Source: Granulosicoccus sp963833195
Lineage (GTDB): Bacteria > Pseudomonadota > Gammaproteobacteria > Granulosicoccales > Granulosicoccaceae
DNA: 64,000 nt
Direction of reading: 5' to 3'
Assembly: GCA_963833195.1 (NCBI GenBank)
Contig: CAWHXF010000027.1
Location: forward strand, 1,860,001 to 1,924,000
Each line of letters starts with the position of its first letter. The stretch's first letter is position 1. Shown piece after piece: positions 47,974 through 56,832 of the stretch. The notes below the pieces were generated by a model. That model saw only the letters and a list, made by a program, of their open reading frames with translations, searched no databases and was not told the origin of the DNA. A program made the position numbers and the translations under genes.

Positions 47974-48417
47974 ATGTCGGCAGCAAGCGTTTCCACGATG
48001 GGCCCGTCCGCGGCGCACCATCGTCCCTCGTCCCGCCGCGGTCGGCGCTGGACACCGCCGAACACGATCGCCACCGTGCTCGCGTTCGTCTTCTTCGGTC
48101 CGCTCGGACTGTTCGTGCTGGCCTGGGTGCTGTCCGGGCGCGACGTGGTCGAGCTGCCGGGCGCGGCCAGGCGGCTCTGGGCGTCGGTGTCCGGCGACCG
48201 CGACGGCTGGTTCGACCGCTTCGGTTCGGAGCGCATCCGCACCGGCAACGCCGTGTTCGACGACTACCAGCGCACGCAACTGGACCGCATTCGCGAGATC
48301 CGCGAGGAGCTGCGCACGCGCACGCGGCGGTTCGAGGAATTCCGTGCATCGGCGCAGCGACGCGCCGACGAGGAGGAGTTCCAGCGCTTCATGGCGAGCG
48401 CGCCCGACGGCGCATGA
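47974..48417 (+). CDS. DUF2852 membrane protein
   Basis: 147 aa from ATG at 47974, preceded by GGAGGA at seven bases, which outranks the longer frame. One hydrophobic segment (TIATVLAFVFFGPLGLFVLA, about 27-50) and a charged C-terminal helix (DDYQRTQLDRIREIREELRT, FEEFRASAQRRADEEEF) match the DUF2852 pattern of small proteobacterial membrane proteins. Function unknown. Divergent from the TetR gene and likely controlled by it. Confidence 0.75.
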   Translation: MSAASVSTMGPSAAHHRPSSRRGRRWTPPNTIATVLAFVFFGPLGLFVLAWVLSGRDVVELPGAARRLWASVSGDRDGWFDRFGSERIRTGNAVFDDYQRTQLDRIREIREELRTRTRRFEEFRASAQRRADEEEFQRFMASAPDGA

Positions 48418-48480
48418 GCCAAACGGGCTCGCGCGCGCGGCCCGCCACCGCCACGGCCAGCCGCAGGGACGCGGCGCGGG

Positions 48481-50595
48481 CTACCCGCCCTTGGTGACGA
48501 ACCCCATGGGCCGTCCGCCACGCGCGTCCCGATGTCCGGCCTCCGCCGCGAGATCGCTCGCGATGCGTCCGACATCGGGCACGTCGCCGAACACGCGGTA
48601 GCGACGCAGCACCACCTCGCCGTCGCCCGGCGCGAGCTCCAGCCCCGACAAGGCCTCCATGGCCGCGTCCAGCTCGGCGTCGGCGGGCCGCACGTCGAAC
48701 GCGGCCGCCAGCGCGAGCACCATCAGCCGCACCTGGTCGGGCTTCAGGTAGTCGAGCCGGACCTTGAAGTCGAAGCGGCGCAAGGTCGCGGGATCGAGCG
48801 CGTCGGGCAGGTTGGTCGTGCACACGAGCACGCCGCGGTACGCCTCCAGGCTCGTCAGGAACTGATCGACGAACTGCACCTCGTGGTGCTGATGCGCGCC
48901 GGCGCGGTCCTGCAGGAAGGCATCCACCTCGTCGAACAGCAGCACCGCGCCGTCGTCCTCGGCCTCGCGAAAGGCCGCGTCTATGGCCTGCTCGGTCTGC
49001 CCGACGTACGGCGCCTTGATGTCGCTGGCCCGCTTGACCACGAGGGCGCGACCGGTGCGCTCTGCCAGCCAGCGCGCCCACGCGGTCTTGCCCGTGCCGG
49101 GAGGCCCCGTCAGGCACAGCCGCGCGCGCGAGCCCTCGCCGAGGCGCTCGGCGAGCGTCGCGAGATCGAAGTCGGCGTTGATCATCGACGCGTCGTAGGG
49201 CAGCCGCCAGCCCGCGTCGGGGTCCGCCGAGGCGCCCGCCTTCGGCAGGGCGCGCCGCTCCAGCGCCTCGAGGTCGCCGCTCGCGATGTCGCGCACCAGC
49301 GCCGACGCCGCGTCCCCGGCCGTCGCATCGAGCGCGTGCGCGATGCGACCGAGCTTCTTCAGGTGCGCGGGGCTGATCTCGCTGCGCTCGACCAGCGCAT
49401 CGATCAGCACGGGCTCCACGTCGAGCCCGTCCAGCGCGCGATCCGCCATGCGTCGCTTGGCCTCCTTCATGGGACCGTCCAGGCGCACGACCACGTCGAA
49501 GCGGCGCAGGTAGGCCGGATCGATGCCGGTGTTGGTGTTCGTGATCCACACCGCGGGCGTGGCGTTGGTCTCCAGCAGCCGGTTGGTCATGCCCTTGGTG
49601 AGCGGCGCCTTGGCGTGCAGGCCGTGGTTCGCGAAGCCCGAGTCCGACAGCACGTCCTCGACCTCGTCGTACACGACCGCCGCGCCGCCGCGGTGCTCCA
49701 GCATGGCCTGGCACAGCCGGTACTGCTGCACGCGGCCGAAGGAGTTCACGGGGTCGCCGTCCTCGTCCTCGTTCGCGACCTCGACGCCGTAGGCGCCGAG
49801 CTCGCTGATCAGCAATCGGGACAACTCCGTCTTGCCCGTGCCGGGCGGCCCCCACAGCAGCACGTTCGCGCCGATCGCTCTGGACTTCAGCGCGTGCGCG
49901 AGGTAGTCGCGCAGCAGCGTCAGCCGCGTGCCGAGGTGCTCGAAGTCGCCCCAGGCGAGCGTGGGCGCACGCACCGGCTCGAACAGGGCGCTGATGACCT
50001 GCTCGTCGTCGCTGTGGCGCTCGAACACGATGGAGCGCAGCGCCTGCGGCACCGCCATCCAGTTGCTCATGTCGTGCGGCGCGTAGCGCCCGGAATCGAA
50101 GAAGCCCGCCCGGCGCAGCCGCGAGTCGCGCCCGAACGCGCGCGCGACCTCGCCGTCGTCGCCGTCCACGTAGGCGGTCAGCAGCGTCAGCGCGTCGGTC
50201 GACGTCATGGACGCGTTGTAGGCATCGCTGACGGCGTCCAGGAGCTTCACGGCCTGCAGCATGAGCGCGAAGCGCATGACCTCGAGCTCGACCGGGTCCA
50301 GCCCGAGCGAGTGCCCGAAGAGCGCGGTGTTGTGAACGAACGGATCGTCCTCGTCCCACGTCGCGTCCTGCACCGCGGCGAGCTGCTCCTCGAGCCAGCG
50401 ACGCAGGGTGCGCGGATCCTCGAGCCCGGCCTCGTCGATGCCGTCGGCCGGGAACACGCGCAGGAACTTCTCGTCGAACGCGCCGTAGCGCAGCAGCCGC
50501 TTGACCTTGGCCGCGAGCAGCGCACGCGCGACGTAGCGTCGCACGACGAGGTTCTCGGGGTCGGTCTTCAGGTAGCGGCTGCGCGTACCCGGCAT
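48481..50595 (-). CDS. Tandem AAA+ ATPase (two AAA modules)
   Basis: 704 aa from ATG 50595 with GGAGC at six bases upstream. N-terminal helical region (1-215), then AAA-1 with Walker A GPPGTGKTELS at 249-259, Walker B VVYDEVED at 307-314 and LRRFD at 363-367. A linker to about 480 leads to AAA-2 with GPPGTGKTAWA at 497-507, FDEVDAF at 554-560 and LRRFDF at 605-610. Both sites look catalytically complete, as in Cdc48/ClpB-like unfoldases, although the N-domain is not a known one. Substrate unknown; no protease or adaptor gene is adjacent. It stands alone. Confidence 0.85.
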   Translation of the reverse strand: MPGTRSRYLKTDPENLVVRRYVARALLAAKVKRLLRYGAFDEKFLRVFPADGIDEAGLEDPRTLRRWLEEQLAAVQDATWDEDDPFVHNTALFGHSLGLDPVELEVMRFALMLQAVKLLDAVSDAYNASMTSTDALTLLTAYVDGDDGEVARAFGRDSRLRRAGFFDSGRYAPHDMSNWMAVPQALRSIVFERHSDDEQVISALFEPVRAPTLAWGDFEHLGTRLTLLRDYLAHALKSRAIGANVLLWGPPGTGKTELSRLLISELGAYGVEVANEDEDGDPVNSFGRVQQYRLCQAMLEHRGGAAVVYDEVEDVLSDSGFANHGLHAKAPLTKGMTNRLLETNATPAVWITNTNTGIDPAYLRRFDVVVRLDGPMKEAKRRMADRALDGLDVEPVLIDALVERSEISPAHLKKLGRIAHALDATAGDAASALVRDIASGDLEALERRALPKAGASADPDAGWRLPYDASMINADFDLATLAERLGEGSRARLCLTGPPGTGKTAWARWLAERTGRALVVKRASDIKAPYVGQTEQAIDAAFREAEDDGAVLLFDEVDAFLQDRAGAHQHHEVQFVDQFLTSLEAYRGVLVCTTNLPDALDPATLRRFDFKVRLDYLKPDQVRLMVLALAAAFDVRPADAELDAAMEALSGLELAPGDGEVVLRRYRVFGDVPDVGRIASDLAAEAGHRDARGGRPMGFVTKGG

Positions 50596-50868
50596 CCAGC
50601 ATGCTCCGTTCGGGCGGGTCAAGGCCTTCGTCCATCGAAGGCGCGGCGGGGCGGACCCGCAGCCGGCGAAGGATACCGAAGCAATGCGACGGGTGCCCGC
50701 GGCTGATCCGCCGAGCGAGCGAGCGGTGCCAGGTCCGGGTCGTCGGCCACGCCCCCACGAGGGTGAACGGACCCCGTGCGCGGTGCGATGTCGTTTTCGA
50801 GATCGTCCTCCGCGCTTGCCCGCCCGGTGCTAAACGTCTCGCCCCCCCACCGAGCGCCCGCATCGTTC

Positions 50869-51750
50869 ATGCTTCTCTCGCTCCTGCTCATCGCCTTCGG
50901 CGTCGTGCTGCTCGTCGTAGGCGCCGACGCCCTCGTGTCCGGCGCGTCGCGGATCGCGCAGCGCTTCGGCATACCGCCGCTGATCGTCGGGCTGACGATC
51001 GTGGCCATCGGCACCAGCATGCCGGAGATCACGGTGTCGACCACCGCGGCGCTCACCGGCAGCACCGAGCTCGCGCTCGGCAACGTGGTCGGCAGCAACA
51101 TCTTCAACGTGCTGCTGATCCTCGGCATCGCGGCCACGATCCTGCCGCTCTCGGTGCAGGTATCGCTGGTGCGTCAGGAAGTGCCGGTGATGCTCGGTCT
51201 CTCCGTGCTGCTGTTCGTGCTGATCCTCGACGGCTCGCTCGTCACGATCGAGGCGGGGCTGCTGCTCGCGCTCGGCATCGGCTACCTGGCGCTGCTGGTG
51301 GTGCAGGCACGGCGTGCGGCGCGTGCCGGCGAGAACGTCGAGGTGGATCTGCCCGACCCGACCGGGTGGCTGGCGAAGGTGCCGTCCGCGCTGCTGATCG
51401 GCGTCGGACTCGTCGGGCTGGTCGGTGGTGCGCAGTTGCTGGTCCGGGACGCCTCGGCGATCGCGCTCTCGCTCGGCGTCAGCGAGCTGGTCGTCGGTCT
51501 CACCGTGGTGGCGATAGGTACCTCGCTTCCGGAAGTGGCCGCGAGCGTGGCCGCGGTGCTGTTGTGCTGGTGCGTCGTGTACCTGGTGTGGACGGTACTC
51601 GCCGCGACGACGAGTCCGATGCTGGGCGCGTTCTCCGGCGTGGCCCTCTACGGGCTGTTGCCCGCCACCGCGGTGTTCCTCGCCGCGACGGTCGTGATGG
51701 CGCTGCGCGGGCCGAACCGGCCCGGGCCTCGAACCGGAGCGGGATCGTGA
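50869..51750 (+). CDS. Na+/Ca2+ exchanger-like (CaCA) transporter with a shortened second repeat
   Basis: 293 aa. The first alpha-repeat is complete: GLTIVAIGTSMPEITVSTTA then LALGNVVGSNIFNVLLILGI. The second begins normally (VGLTVVAIGTSLPEVAASVA) but its partner GN..GSNIFN segment is absent; the chain jumps to an unrelated-looking LCWCVVYLVWTVLAATTSPM. Normal homologues are about 310-330 aa with both motifs. About 30-60 residues of the ion-binding core appear to be missing in frame, so function is doubtful. Confidence 0.65.
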   Translation: MLLSLLLIAFGVVLLVVGADALVSGASRIAQRFGIPPLIVGLTIVAIGTSMPEITVSTTAALTGSTELALGNVVGSNIFNVLLILGIAATILPLSVQVSLVRQEVPVMLGLSVLLFVLILDGSLVTIEAGLLLALGIGYLALLVVQARRAARAGENVEVDLPDPTGWLAKVPSALLIGVGLVGLVGGAQLLVRDASAIALSLGVSELVVGLTVVAIGTSLPEVAASVAAVLLCWCVVYLVWTVLAATTSPMLGAFSGVALYGLLPATAVFLAATVVMALRGPNRPGPRTGAGS

Positions 51751-51768
51751 TCTCGCCCGATGCCGCGC

Positions 51769-52116
51769 CTATTCGTCGAGAACCGTCTGGAAGCCGCCGT
51801 AGATCAACCGGCTGCCGTCGAACGGCATCTGCATGTCGCGCATGCGCGGATCCTCCATCATCTTCTTCATGCCCTCGTCCCGGACGGCCTTCGAAGGCCA
51901 TTCGAGCCAGGCGAACACGACGACCTCGCCCTGCTCGGCCTTCACGGCGCGGCGGAAATCGGTGACCTTTCCATCGGGCACGTCGTCCCCCCAGCACTCG
52001 ACCTGACGCGTCACGCCGAACTCCCTGAACAGCGTCGCCGCCTGCTTCGAATGCTCGATGTAGGCCTGCTTGTTGGCCGCCGGCACCGCGGCGATGAATC
52101 CGTCGACGTAGTTCAT
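51769..52116 (-). CDS. DUF1428 (YbaA-like) protein
   Basis: 115 aa beginning MNYVDGFIAAVPAANKQAYI, with CWGDDVPDGKVTDFRRAVKA and VFAWLEWPSKAVRDEGMKKM, which match the DUF1428 family of small alpha/beta (dimeric ferredoxin-like) proteins. Function unknown. The region upstream 52117-52390 carries no other gene; an AT-richer ATAGATCCCCATCTAGT run near 52252-52269 may belong to a promoter. Confidence 0.87.
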   Translation of the reverse strand: MNYVDGFIAAVPAANKQAYIEHSKQAATLFREFGVTRQVECWGDDVPDGKVTDFRRAVKAEQGEVVVFAWLEWPSKAVRDEGMKKMMEDPRMRDMQMPFDGSRLIYGGFQTVLDE

Positions 52117-52390
52117 GGCATTGCTCCGGTCGTTGGGGACTGCGAAGGGTTCGACGCCGCCTCGGCGTCCATCCGGGCCGACGGGCGCGCCGCGGGGATG
52201 CCCGCCCCGAAACGCACCCGGTCGTTCGGGCGACGCGCGGCGTGAACGAAGCATAGATCCCCATCTAGTTCGCGCTGGCGGACGCGACATGCACCGCCAC
52301 GACCGCGGCCTGCAGCGCGCACGAAACGACATGCAACGAAACCGCGCGGCCGACGGTCCGACACCCGTCGATGTCCACGAGGGCTTCCGC

Positions 52391-53356
52391 ATGACCATTC
52401 CCCCGTCCGCGGCCACCCGCCCGACTCGCCGGGAGGCGTTGCGTCGCCTCGGGGCGGGCGCCGCGGCCCTCGCCTTCGCGCGCCCTGCGCTCTGCGCCCA
52501 GGCGATCGCCGGAGCACCCGTCGCCCGCACCGCGACGGCGCTGCGGCCGATACCGTCCACCGGCCGCAGCGTCCCCTGCATCGGCATGGGCACCTGGCTG
52601 ACCTTCGATCTCGAACCGGGCATGCCCGGCACCGAGGCGCGCGTCGACGTGCTGCAGGCCTTCTTCGACGCGGGCGGCGGGGTCGTCGACTCCTCGCCGA
52701 TGTACGGCCGGGCCGAGGCCATGATCGGCCACGCGCTCGACCGCACGACGCACGCCACGGACGCGCTCTTCGGTGCGAGCAAGATCTGGACGCCCATCGA
52801 CGCCATGGGCGAGACACAGATGCGCAACACCGAGGCGCTGTGGGGCGTGAAGCCGATGGACCTGATGCAGGTGCACAACCTCGTGGACGTGCCCGCGCAC
52901 CTGCCGCGGCTGCGCGAGTGGCGGGACGCGGGCCGCATCGGCCACGTCGGCCTGACCACCTCGCACGGGCGTCGCCACGACGAGCTCGAGCGGCTGATGC
53001 GCGCCGAACCGCTCGACACCGTGCAGCTCACGCTGAACCTTGCGCACCGCGAGGTGGAGGAACGCCTGCTGCCGCTCGCGGCCGACCGCGGCATGGCCGT
53101 CATCGTGAACCGCCCGCTCGACGGGGGCCGGCTGCCGGAGCGGCTCGCCGGGCGCCCGCTGTCGCCGCTCGCCGCCGAGCTCGGGTGCACGAGCTGGGCG
53201 CAGTTCTGCCTGCTGTTCGTGGTGTCGCACCCGGCCGTGACCTGCGCCATCCCGGCGACGCGCCGCGTCGAGCACCTGCGCGAGAACATGGCCGTCATGG
53301 CGCTCGACATGCCCGATGCGCGGACGCGCGATGCGATGGCGCGGGACATCGGCTAG
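52391..53356 (+). CDS. Aldo/keto reductase, Tat-exported
   Basis: 321 aa from ATG 52391. The Tat signal TRREALRRLGAGAAALAFAR is at about 11-30. The AKR tetrad is visible as D (VVDSSPMYGR), Y in the same segment, K (FGASKIW) and H (LMQVHNL), so the enzyme is probably active. Periplasmic AKRs are rare; the Tat motif implies folding with NADPH in the cytoplasm before export, if the signal is real. It is followed by an SDR gene with a 113-base gap. Confidence 0.82.
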   Translation: MTIPPSAATRPTRREALRRLGAGAAALAFARPALCAQAIAGAPVARTATALRPIPSTGRSVPCIGMGTWLTFDLEPGMPGTEARVDVLQAFFDAGGGVVDSSPMYGRAEAMIGHALDRTTHATDALFGASKIWTPIDAMGETQMRNTEALWGVKPMDLMQVHNLVDVPAHLPRLREWRDAGRIGHVGLTTSHGRRHDELERLMRAEPLDTVQLTLNLAHREVEERLLPLAADRGMAVIVNRPLDGGRLPERLAGRPLSPLAAELGCTSWAQFCLLFVVSHPAVTCAIPATRRVEHLRENMAVMALDMPDARTRDAMARDIG

Positions 53357-53469
53357 CGGTTTGGGTTTAATGTCACAGGCGCTCCGTGCCGCGCGCACGG
53401 GTTCTGTCCCCGAATCCGTCGCCCGATGTCGCTGCCCGGCCCCCCTCCGCTCCCCTCGAGACCGTCCCC

Positions 53470-54228
53470 ATGAACCGCTACGACCTCATCGATCGCGTCG
53501 CCGTCGTCACCGGAGGCGCGCAGGGCATCGGCCTCGCGGTCGCCCGCAGGCTCGCGGCATCGGGCGCACGCGTGCTGCTGTGGGATCGCGACGGCGCGCT
53601 GGCCGCCGAGTCGGCAAGGGCCCTGACCGACGAGCACGGGCACCCCGTCACCGGCCACGCGATGGACGTCACCGACTCGGCCGCCGTCGCCGCGATGGCC
53701 GATGAGGCGATCGCCGCGCACGGGCGCATCGACGTCATGGTCGCGAGCGCCGGCATCGCGGGGCCGAACGTGCCCGTGGTCGACTACCCGCTGGACGCGT
53801 GGCACTCGGTCATCGACGTGAACCTGAACGGCACCTTCAACTGCTGCCGCGCCGTGCTGCCGCACATGGAGCGCGCGGGCTACGGCCGCATCGTCAACAT
53901 CGCCTCGGTCGCCGGCAAGGAGGGCAACCCGAACGCGGCCGCCTACTCGGCCTCGAAGGCGGGGGTCATCGCGCTCACCAAGTCGCTCGGCAAGGAGCAC
54001 GCGGGCAGCGACATCGCCATCAACTGCGTGACGCCCGCCGCCGCGCGCACGCGCATCTTCGACCAGATGAGCCAGGAGCACATCGACTACATGCTCTCGA
54101 AGATCCCGCGCGGGCGCTTCCTGGAAGTCGACGAGGCGGCATCGATGATCGCTTGGCTCTGCACGGCCGAGAACTCGTTCACCACGGGGGCGGCGTTCGA
54201 CCTGTCGGGCGGCCGCGCGACGTACTGA
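53470..54228 (+). CDS. Short-chain dehydrogenase/reductase
   Basis: 252 aa. The cofactor motif TGGAQGIGLAVARR, the NAG-equivalent VASAGIAGPN, the catalytic triad in NIASVAGKEG and YSASKAGVIALTKS (Ser about 143, Tyr 156, Lys 160) and the C-terminal DLSGGRATY are all present. D in LLWDRDG suggests NAD(H) preference. Role unknown; its closest neighbours are an AKR and an ALDH (convergent), so oxidation of an alcohol to an acid is possible. Confidence 0.9.
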   Translation: MNRYDLIDRVAVVTGGAQGIGLAVARRLAASGARVLLWDRDGALAAESARALTDEHGHPVTGHAMDVTDSAAVAAMADEAIAAHGRIDVMVASAGIAGPNVPVVDYPLDAWHSVIDVNLNGTFNCCRAVLPHMERAGYGRIVNIASVAGKEGNPNAAAYSASKAGVIALTKSLGKEHAGSDIAINCVTPAAARTRIFDQMSQEHIDYMLSKIPRGRFLEVDEAASMIAWLCTAENSFTTGAAFDLSGGRATY

Positions 54229-54262
54229 CGTCACGCCGCCCGGCGCGCGGCCTCGCGAACCC

Positions 54263-55708
54263 TCAGTCCGCGTCGGCCGCCCACCCGCCCACGGCCTTCA
54301 CCTCCAGGAACTCCTCCATGCCCCACGGCCCGCCCTCGCGCCCGTTGCCGGACTGCTTGTAGCCGCCGAAGGGCGAGCCCGACGAGCGCGCGCGGCCGTT
54401 CATGTCGACCATGCCGGAGCGCAGCCGTCGCGCCACCCGGTTCGCCTTCGCGCCATCGCTCGTCTGCACGTAGTTGGTGAGCCCGTAGTCGGTGTCGTTG
54501 GCGATGCGTATGGCGTCCTCCTCGGTGTCGAAGGGCATCATCGAGAGCACCGGCCCGAAGATCTCCTCGCGCATGATGGTCATGTCGTTGGTGCAGTCCG
54601 CGAACACCGTCGGGCGCACGAAGTAGCCCTTTTCCAGCCCGTCCGGACGTCCGGGCCCACCGGCCACCAGGCGCGCGCGGTCGTGCTCGATGCCTTTCTC
54701 GATGAGTCCCTGCACCTTGTCGAACTGCGCCCGGCTCACGAGCGGTCCGATGTGCCTGCCGTCCTCGGACGCGGGCGCCACGGTCGTCTTCTCCGCCGCC
54801 GCCTTCGCCTCCTCGACCGCCGCCTCGTAGCGCGAGCGTTCCACCAGCATGCGCGTCGGCGCGTTGCACGATTGCCCGGTGTTGTTGAAGCAGCGCGCCA
54901 CGCCCTTCGCCACGGCGTCCTCCGGGGCGTCCGCAAAGACGATGTTCGCGCCCTTGCCACCGAGTTCCAGCGACACGCGCTTCAGCGTGTCCGCCGCGTT
55001 CTTCGAGATGGCGATGCCCGCGCGCGAGGAGCCGGTGAACGAGATCATCGCCACGTCGGGGTGGCCGCACAGCTGCGTGCCGACCCCGGGGCCGTCGCCG
55101 TTGACGAGGTTGAACACGCCGGCCGGCACGCCGGCCTCGTGCAGCATGTCGGCGAACAGCATGGCGGACAAGGGCGAGAGCTCGGACGGCTTCAGCACCA
55201 TGGTGCAGCCGGTGGCGAGCGCCGGCATGACCTTCAACGCGATCTGGTTCATCGGCCAGTTCCACGGCGTGATGAGCGCGCACACGCCGATGGGCTCGCG
55301 CAGGATGCGGTCGTGAGGGGTGTCCGGGCGCAGCTCCGACTCGAACTCGAAGCCCTCCAGCGTGTCGATGAAGGCCTGGATGTGGGATGAACCCGCGCCC
55401 GCCTGCGAGGAGCGCGACATGGCGATGGGTGCACCCATCTCGCGGCTGATCGTCTCGCCCATCTCGTCGGCGCGCGCCGTGTAGATCTCCAGGATGCGGC
55501 GCATGAGCGTCACGCGCTCGTCCTTCGACGACTGCGACCAGCTCTCGAACGCGCGGGCGGCGGCCGCGACGGCGGCGTTCGTGTCGGCCTCGCCGCCGAG
55601 CGAGATCGTGGCGATGGCTTCCTCGGTGGAGGGATCGATCACGTCGAGCTCGGTCGCGTCGAGCGGATCGGTCCAGCGGCCGTCGATGTAGAACTGGCGG
55701 GTGTTCAT
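54263..55708 (-). CDS. Aldehyde dehydrogenase family protein
   Basis: 481 aa. Landmarks: ITPWNWPMNQIALKVMPALA, LKPSELSPLSA (NAD site), SFTGSSRAGIAISKNAA, catalytic Glu in SLELGGKGANIVFAD, and catalytic Cys in NNTGQSCNAPTRM. The end KQSGNGREGGPWGMEEFLEV is the ALDH C-terminus. It oxidises an unknown aldehyde with NAD(P)+. Convergent with the SDR gene (34-base gap). Confidence 0.92.
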   Translation of the reverse strand: MNTRQFYIDGRWTDPLDATELDVIDPSTEEAIATISLGGEADTNAAVAAAARAFESWSQSSKDERVTLMRRILEIYTARADEMGETISREMGAPIAMSRSSQAGAGSSHIQAFIDTLEGFEFESELRPDTPHDRILREPIGVCALITPWNWPMNQIALKVMPALATGCTMVLKPSELSPLSAMLFADMLHEAGVPAGVFNLVNGDGPGVGTQLCGHPDVAMISFTGSSRAGIAISKNAADTLKRVSLELGGKGANIVFADAPEDAVAKGVARCFNNTGQSCNAPTRMLVERSRYEAAVEEAKAAAEKTTVAPASEDGRHIGPLVSRAQFDKVQGLIEKGIEHDRARLVAGGPGRPDGLEKGYFVRPTVFADCTNDMTIMREEIFGPVLSMMPFDTEEDAIRIANDTDYGLTNYVQTSDGAKANRVARRLRSGMVDMNGRARSSGSPFGGYKQSGNGREGGPWGMEEFLEVKAVGGWAADAD

Positions 55709-55776
55709 GCGGTGTGGGCTCGGCAAGGATCGGATGAGCCGTATCGTACCGCCGTCCCCCACCCCCGACGCCAGGC

Positions 55777-56742
55777 TCATCCGCGCCAGGCCATCAGATG
55801 CACCGGCGCGCCGGGTCGATGGCGAAGCGTGCGAAGCCCGACGAAGCCCGCCTTGTGGTAGGCCCCGATGGCGGCGCGGTTGGTCGCGTCCGGATCGACC
55901 GTCACCGGCGCGGCGCCCGCCGCCACGCGCGCCTCGGCCGCGAGGCGCAGGTAGCGCTGGCCGAGCCCGCGCCCGAGCGCCGTCCGCTCGCCGATGAAGG
56001 TGTCCAACGCGACGGTGCCGGCCGGCAGACCGACGCCGTACGGCTCGAAGAAGTCGTGCCGCCGGTAGTGCTGCAGGTAGGCGAAGGGCTCGCCGTCGAG
56101 CGTCACGAGGCGCTGGTGCACGCGCGACTCGGTCAGCCCCTCCCGCATCGTCGCGAGCTGCCGTCGCCAGTCCGGCCACCAGCGCGCGACGTGGGGTTCA
56201 CGCAACCAGCGACCGAGCAGCGTCAGGTCGCGCGCTTGCACGGGACGGAAGTCGATGCCGCCCGCCGTCCGCACATCGAGCGCGAACTGCGGCCGCGTGC
56301 GCTCCGGTTGCCCATCGATCGGTGCGGGCACGCTGCCCGCCGGCACCGCGCCCAACCGCACGTAGAAATCGGCCGCGTTCGGATCGGCATCCACGGCGAG
56401 GGTCCGTACGCCCGACACGCGCGCCCGTTCCGCGGCACGTTCGACCAGCGCTCGCCCGACGCCGAGGCCCATCGCGCCGGGGTGCACCCACAGATCCGCG
56501 ATGGCGGGCGGCTTCAGGGTCAGTGCGCAGAAACCCAGCGCCCGCCCGCGCCGCTCGGCCACGGTGGCGAGGCCGCCGGACAGGTCGGCGGGAGCGACGG
56601 TGAGCTCGTTCCGCCATCCGGCAAGGATCTCCGGCAAATAGCCCCCGTGCGCCTTCGCGGCCATCGCGACGTCCGTGAGCGCCGGCGCGTCCGCGGGTAC
56701 CGCGCGGCGCAGGAACACGTCGGTCGATGGCGGGCGATGCAT
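55777..56742 (-). CDS. Tandem GNAT acetyltransferase (two GNAT domains)
   Basis: 321 aa. The first domain (about 8-150) has LWVHPGAMGLGVGRALVERA and AVDADPNAADFYVRLGAVPA. The second (about 165-318) opens with FRPVQARDLTLLGRWLREPH and VARWWPDW, a signature of AAC(6')-type/N-acetyltransferases of polyamine or aminoglycoside substrates. No duplication of a single gene is obvious; the halves are different subfamilies. Substrates unknown. Confidence 0.8.
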   Translation of the reverse strand: MHRPPSTDVFLRRAVPADAPALTDVAMAAKAHGGYLPEILAGWRNELTVAPADLSGGLATVAERRGRALGFCALTLKPPAIADLWVHPGAMGLGVGRALVERAAERARVSGVRTLAVDADPNAADFYVRLGAVPAGSVPAPIDGQPERTRPQFALDVRTAGGIDFRPVQARDLTLLGRWLREPHVARWWPDWRRQLATMREGLTESRVHQRLVTLDGEPFAYLQHYRRHDFFEPYGVGLPAGTVALDTFIGERTALGRGLGQRYLRLAAEARVAAGAAPVTVDPDATNRAAIGAYHKAGFVGLRTLRHRPGAPVHLMAWRG

Positions 56743-56805
56743 CGGGTTGATCCTACCGACACGTAGCTGAAGCGTCTTGCGCGAGCACTCGCTTTCCTCG
56801 CATTC

Positions 56806-56822
56806 TTAAAGCGGAGCTTTAA
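56806..56822 (+). promoter_or_regulatory. Perfect dyad upstream of the deleted DUF4143 ATPase
   Basis: TTAAAGC-GGA-GCTTTAA, ten bases before the ATG at 56833. AT-rich and symmetrical, typical of an autoregulatory operator. The other ATPase (17643) also has a dyad next to its start but with a different sequence. Confidence 0.55.
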
Positions 56823-56832
56823 AATTGCAGGG

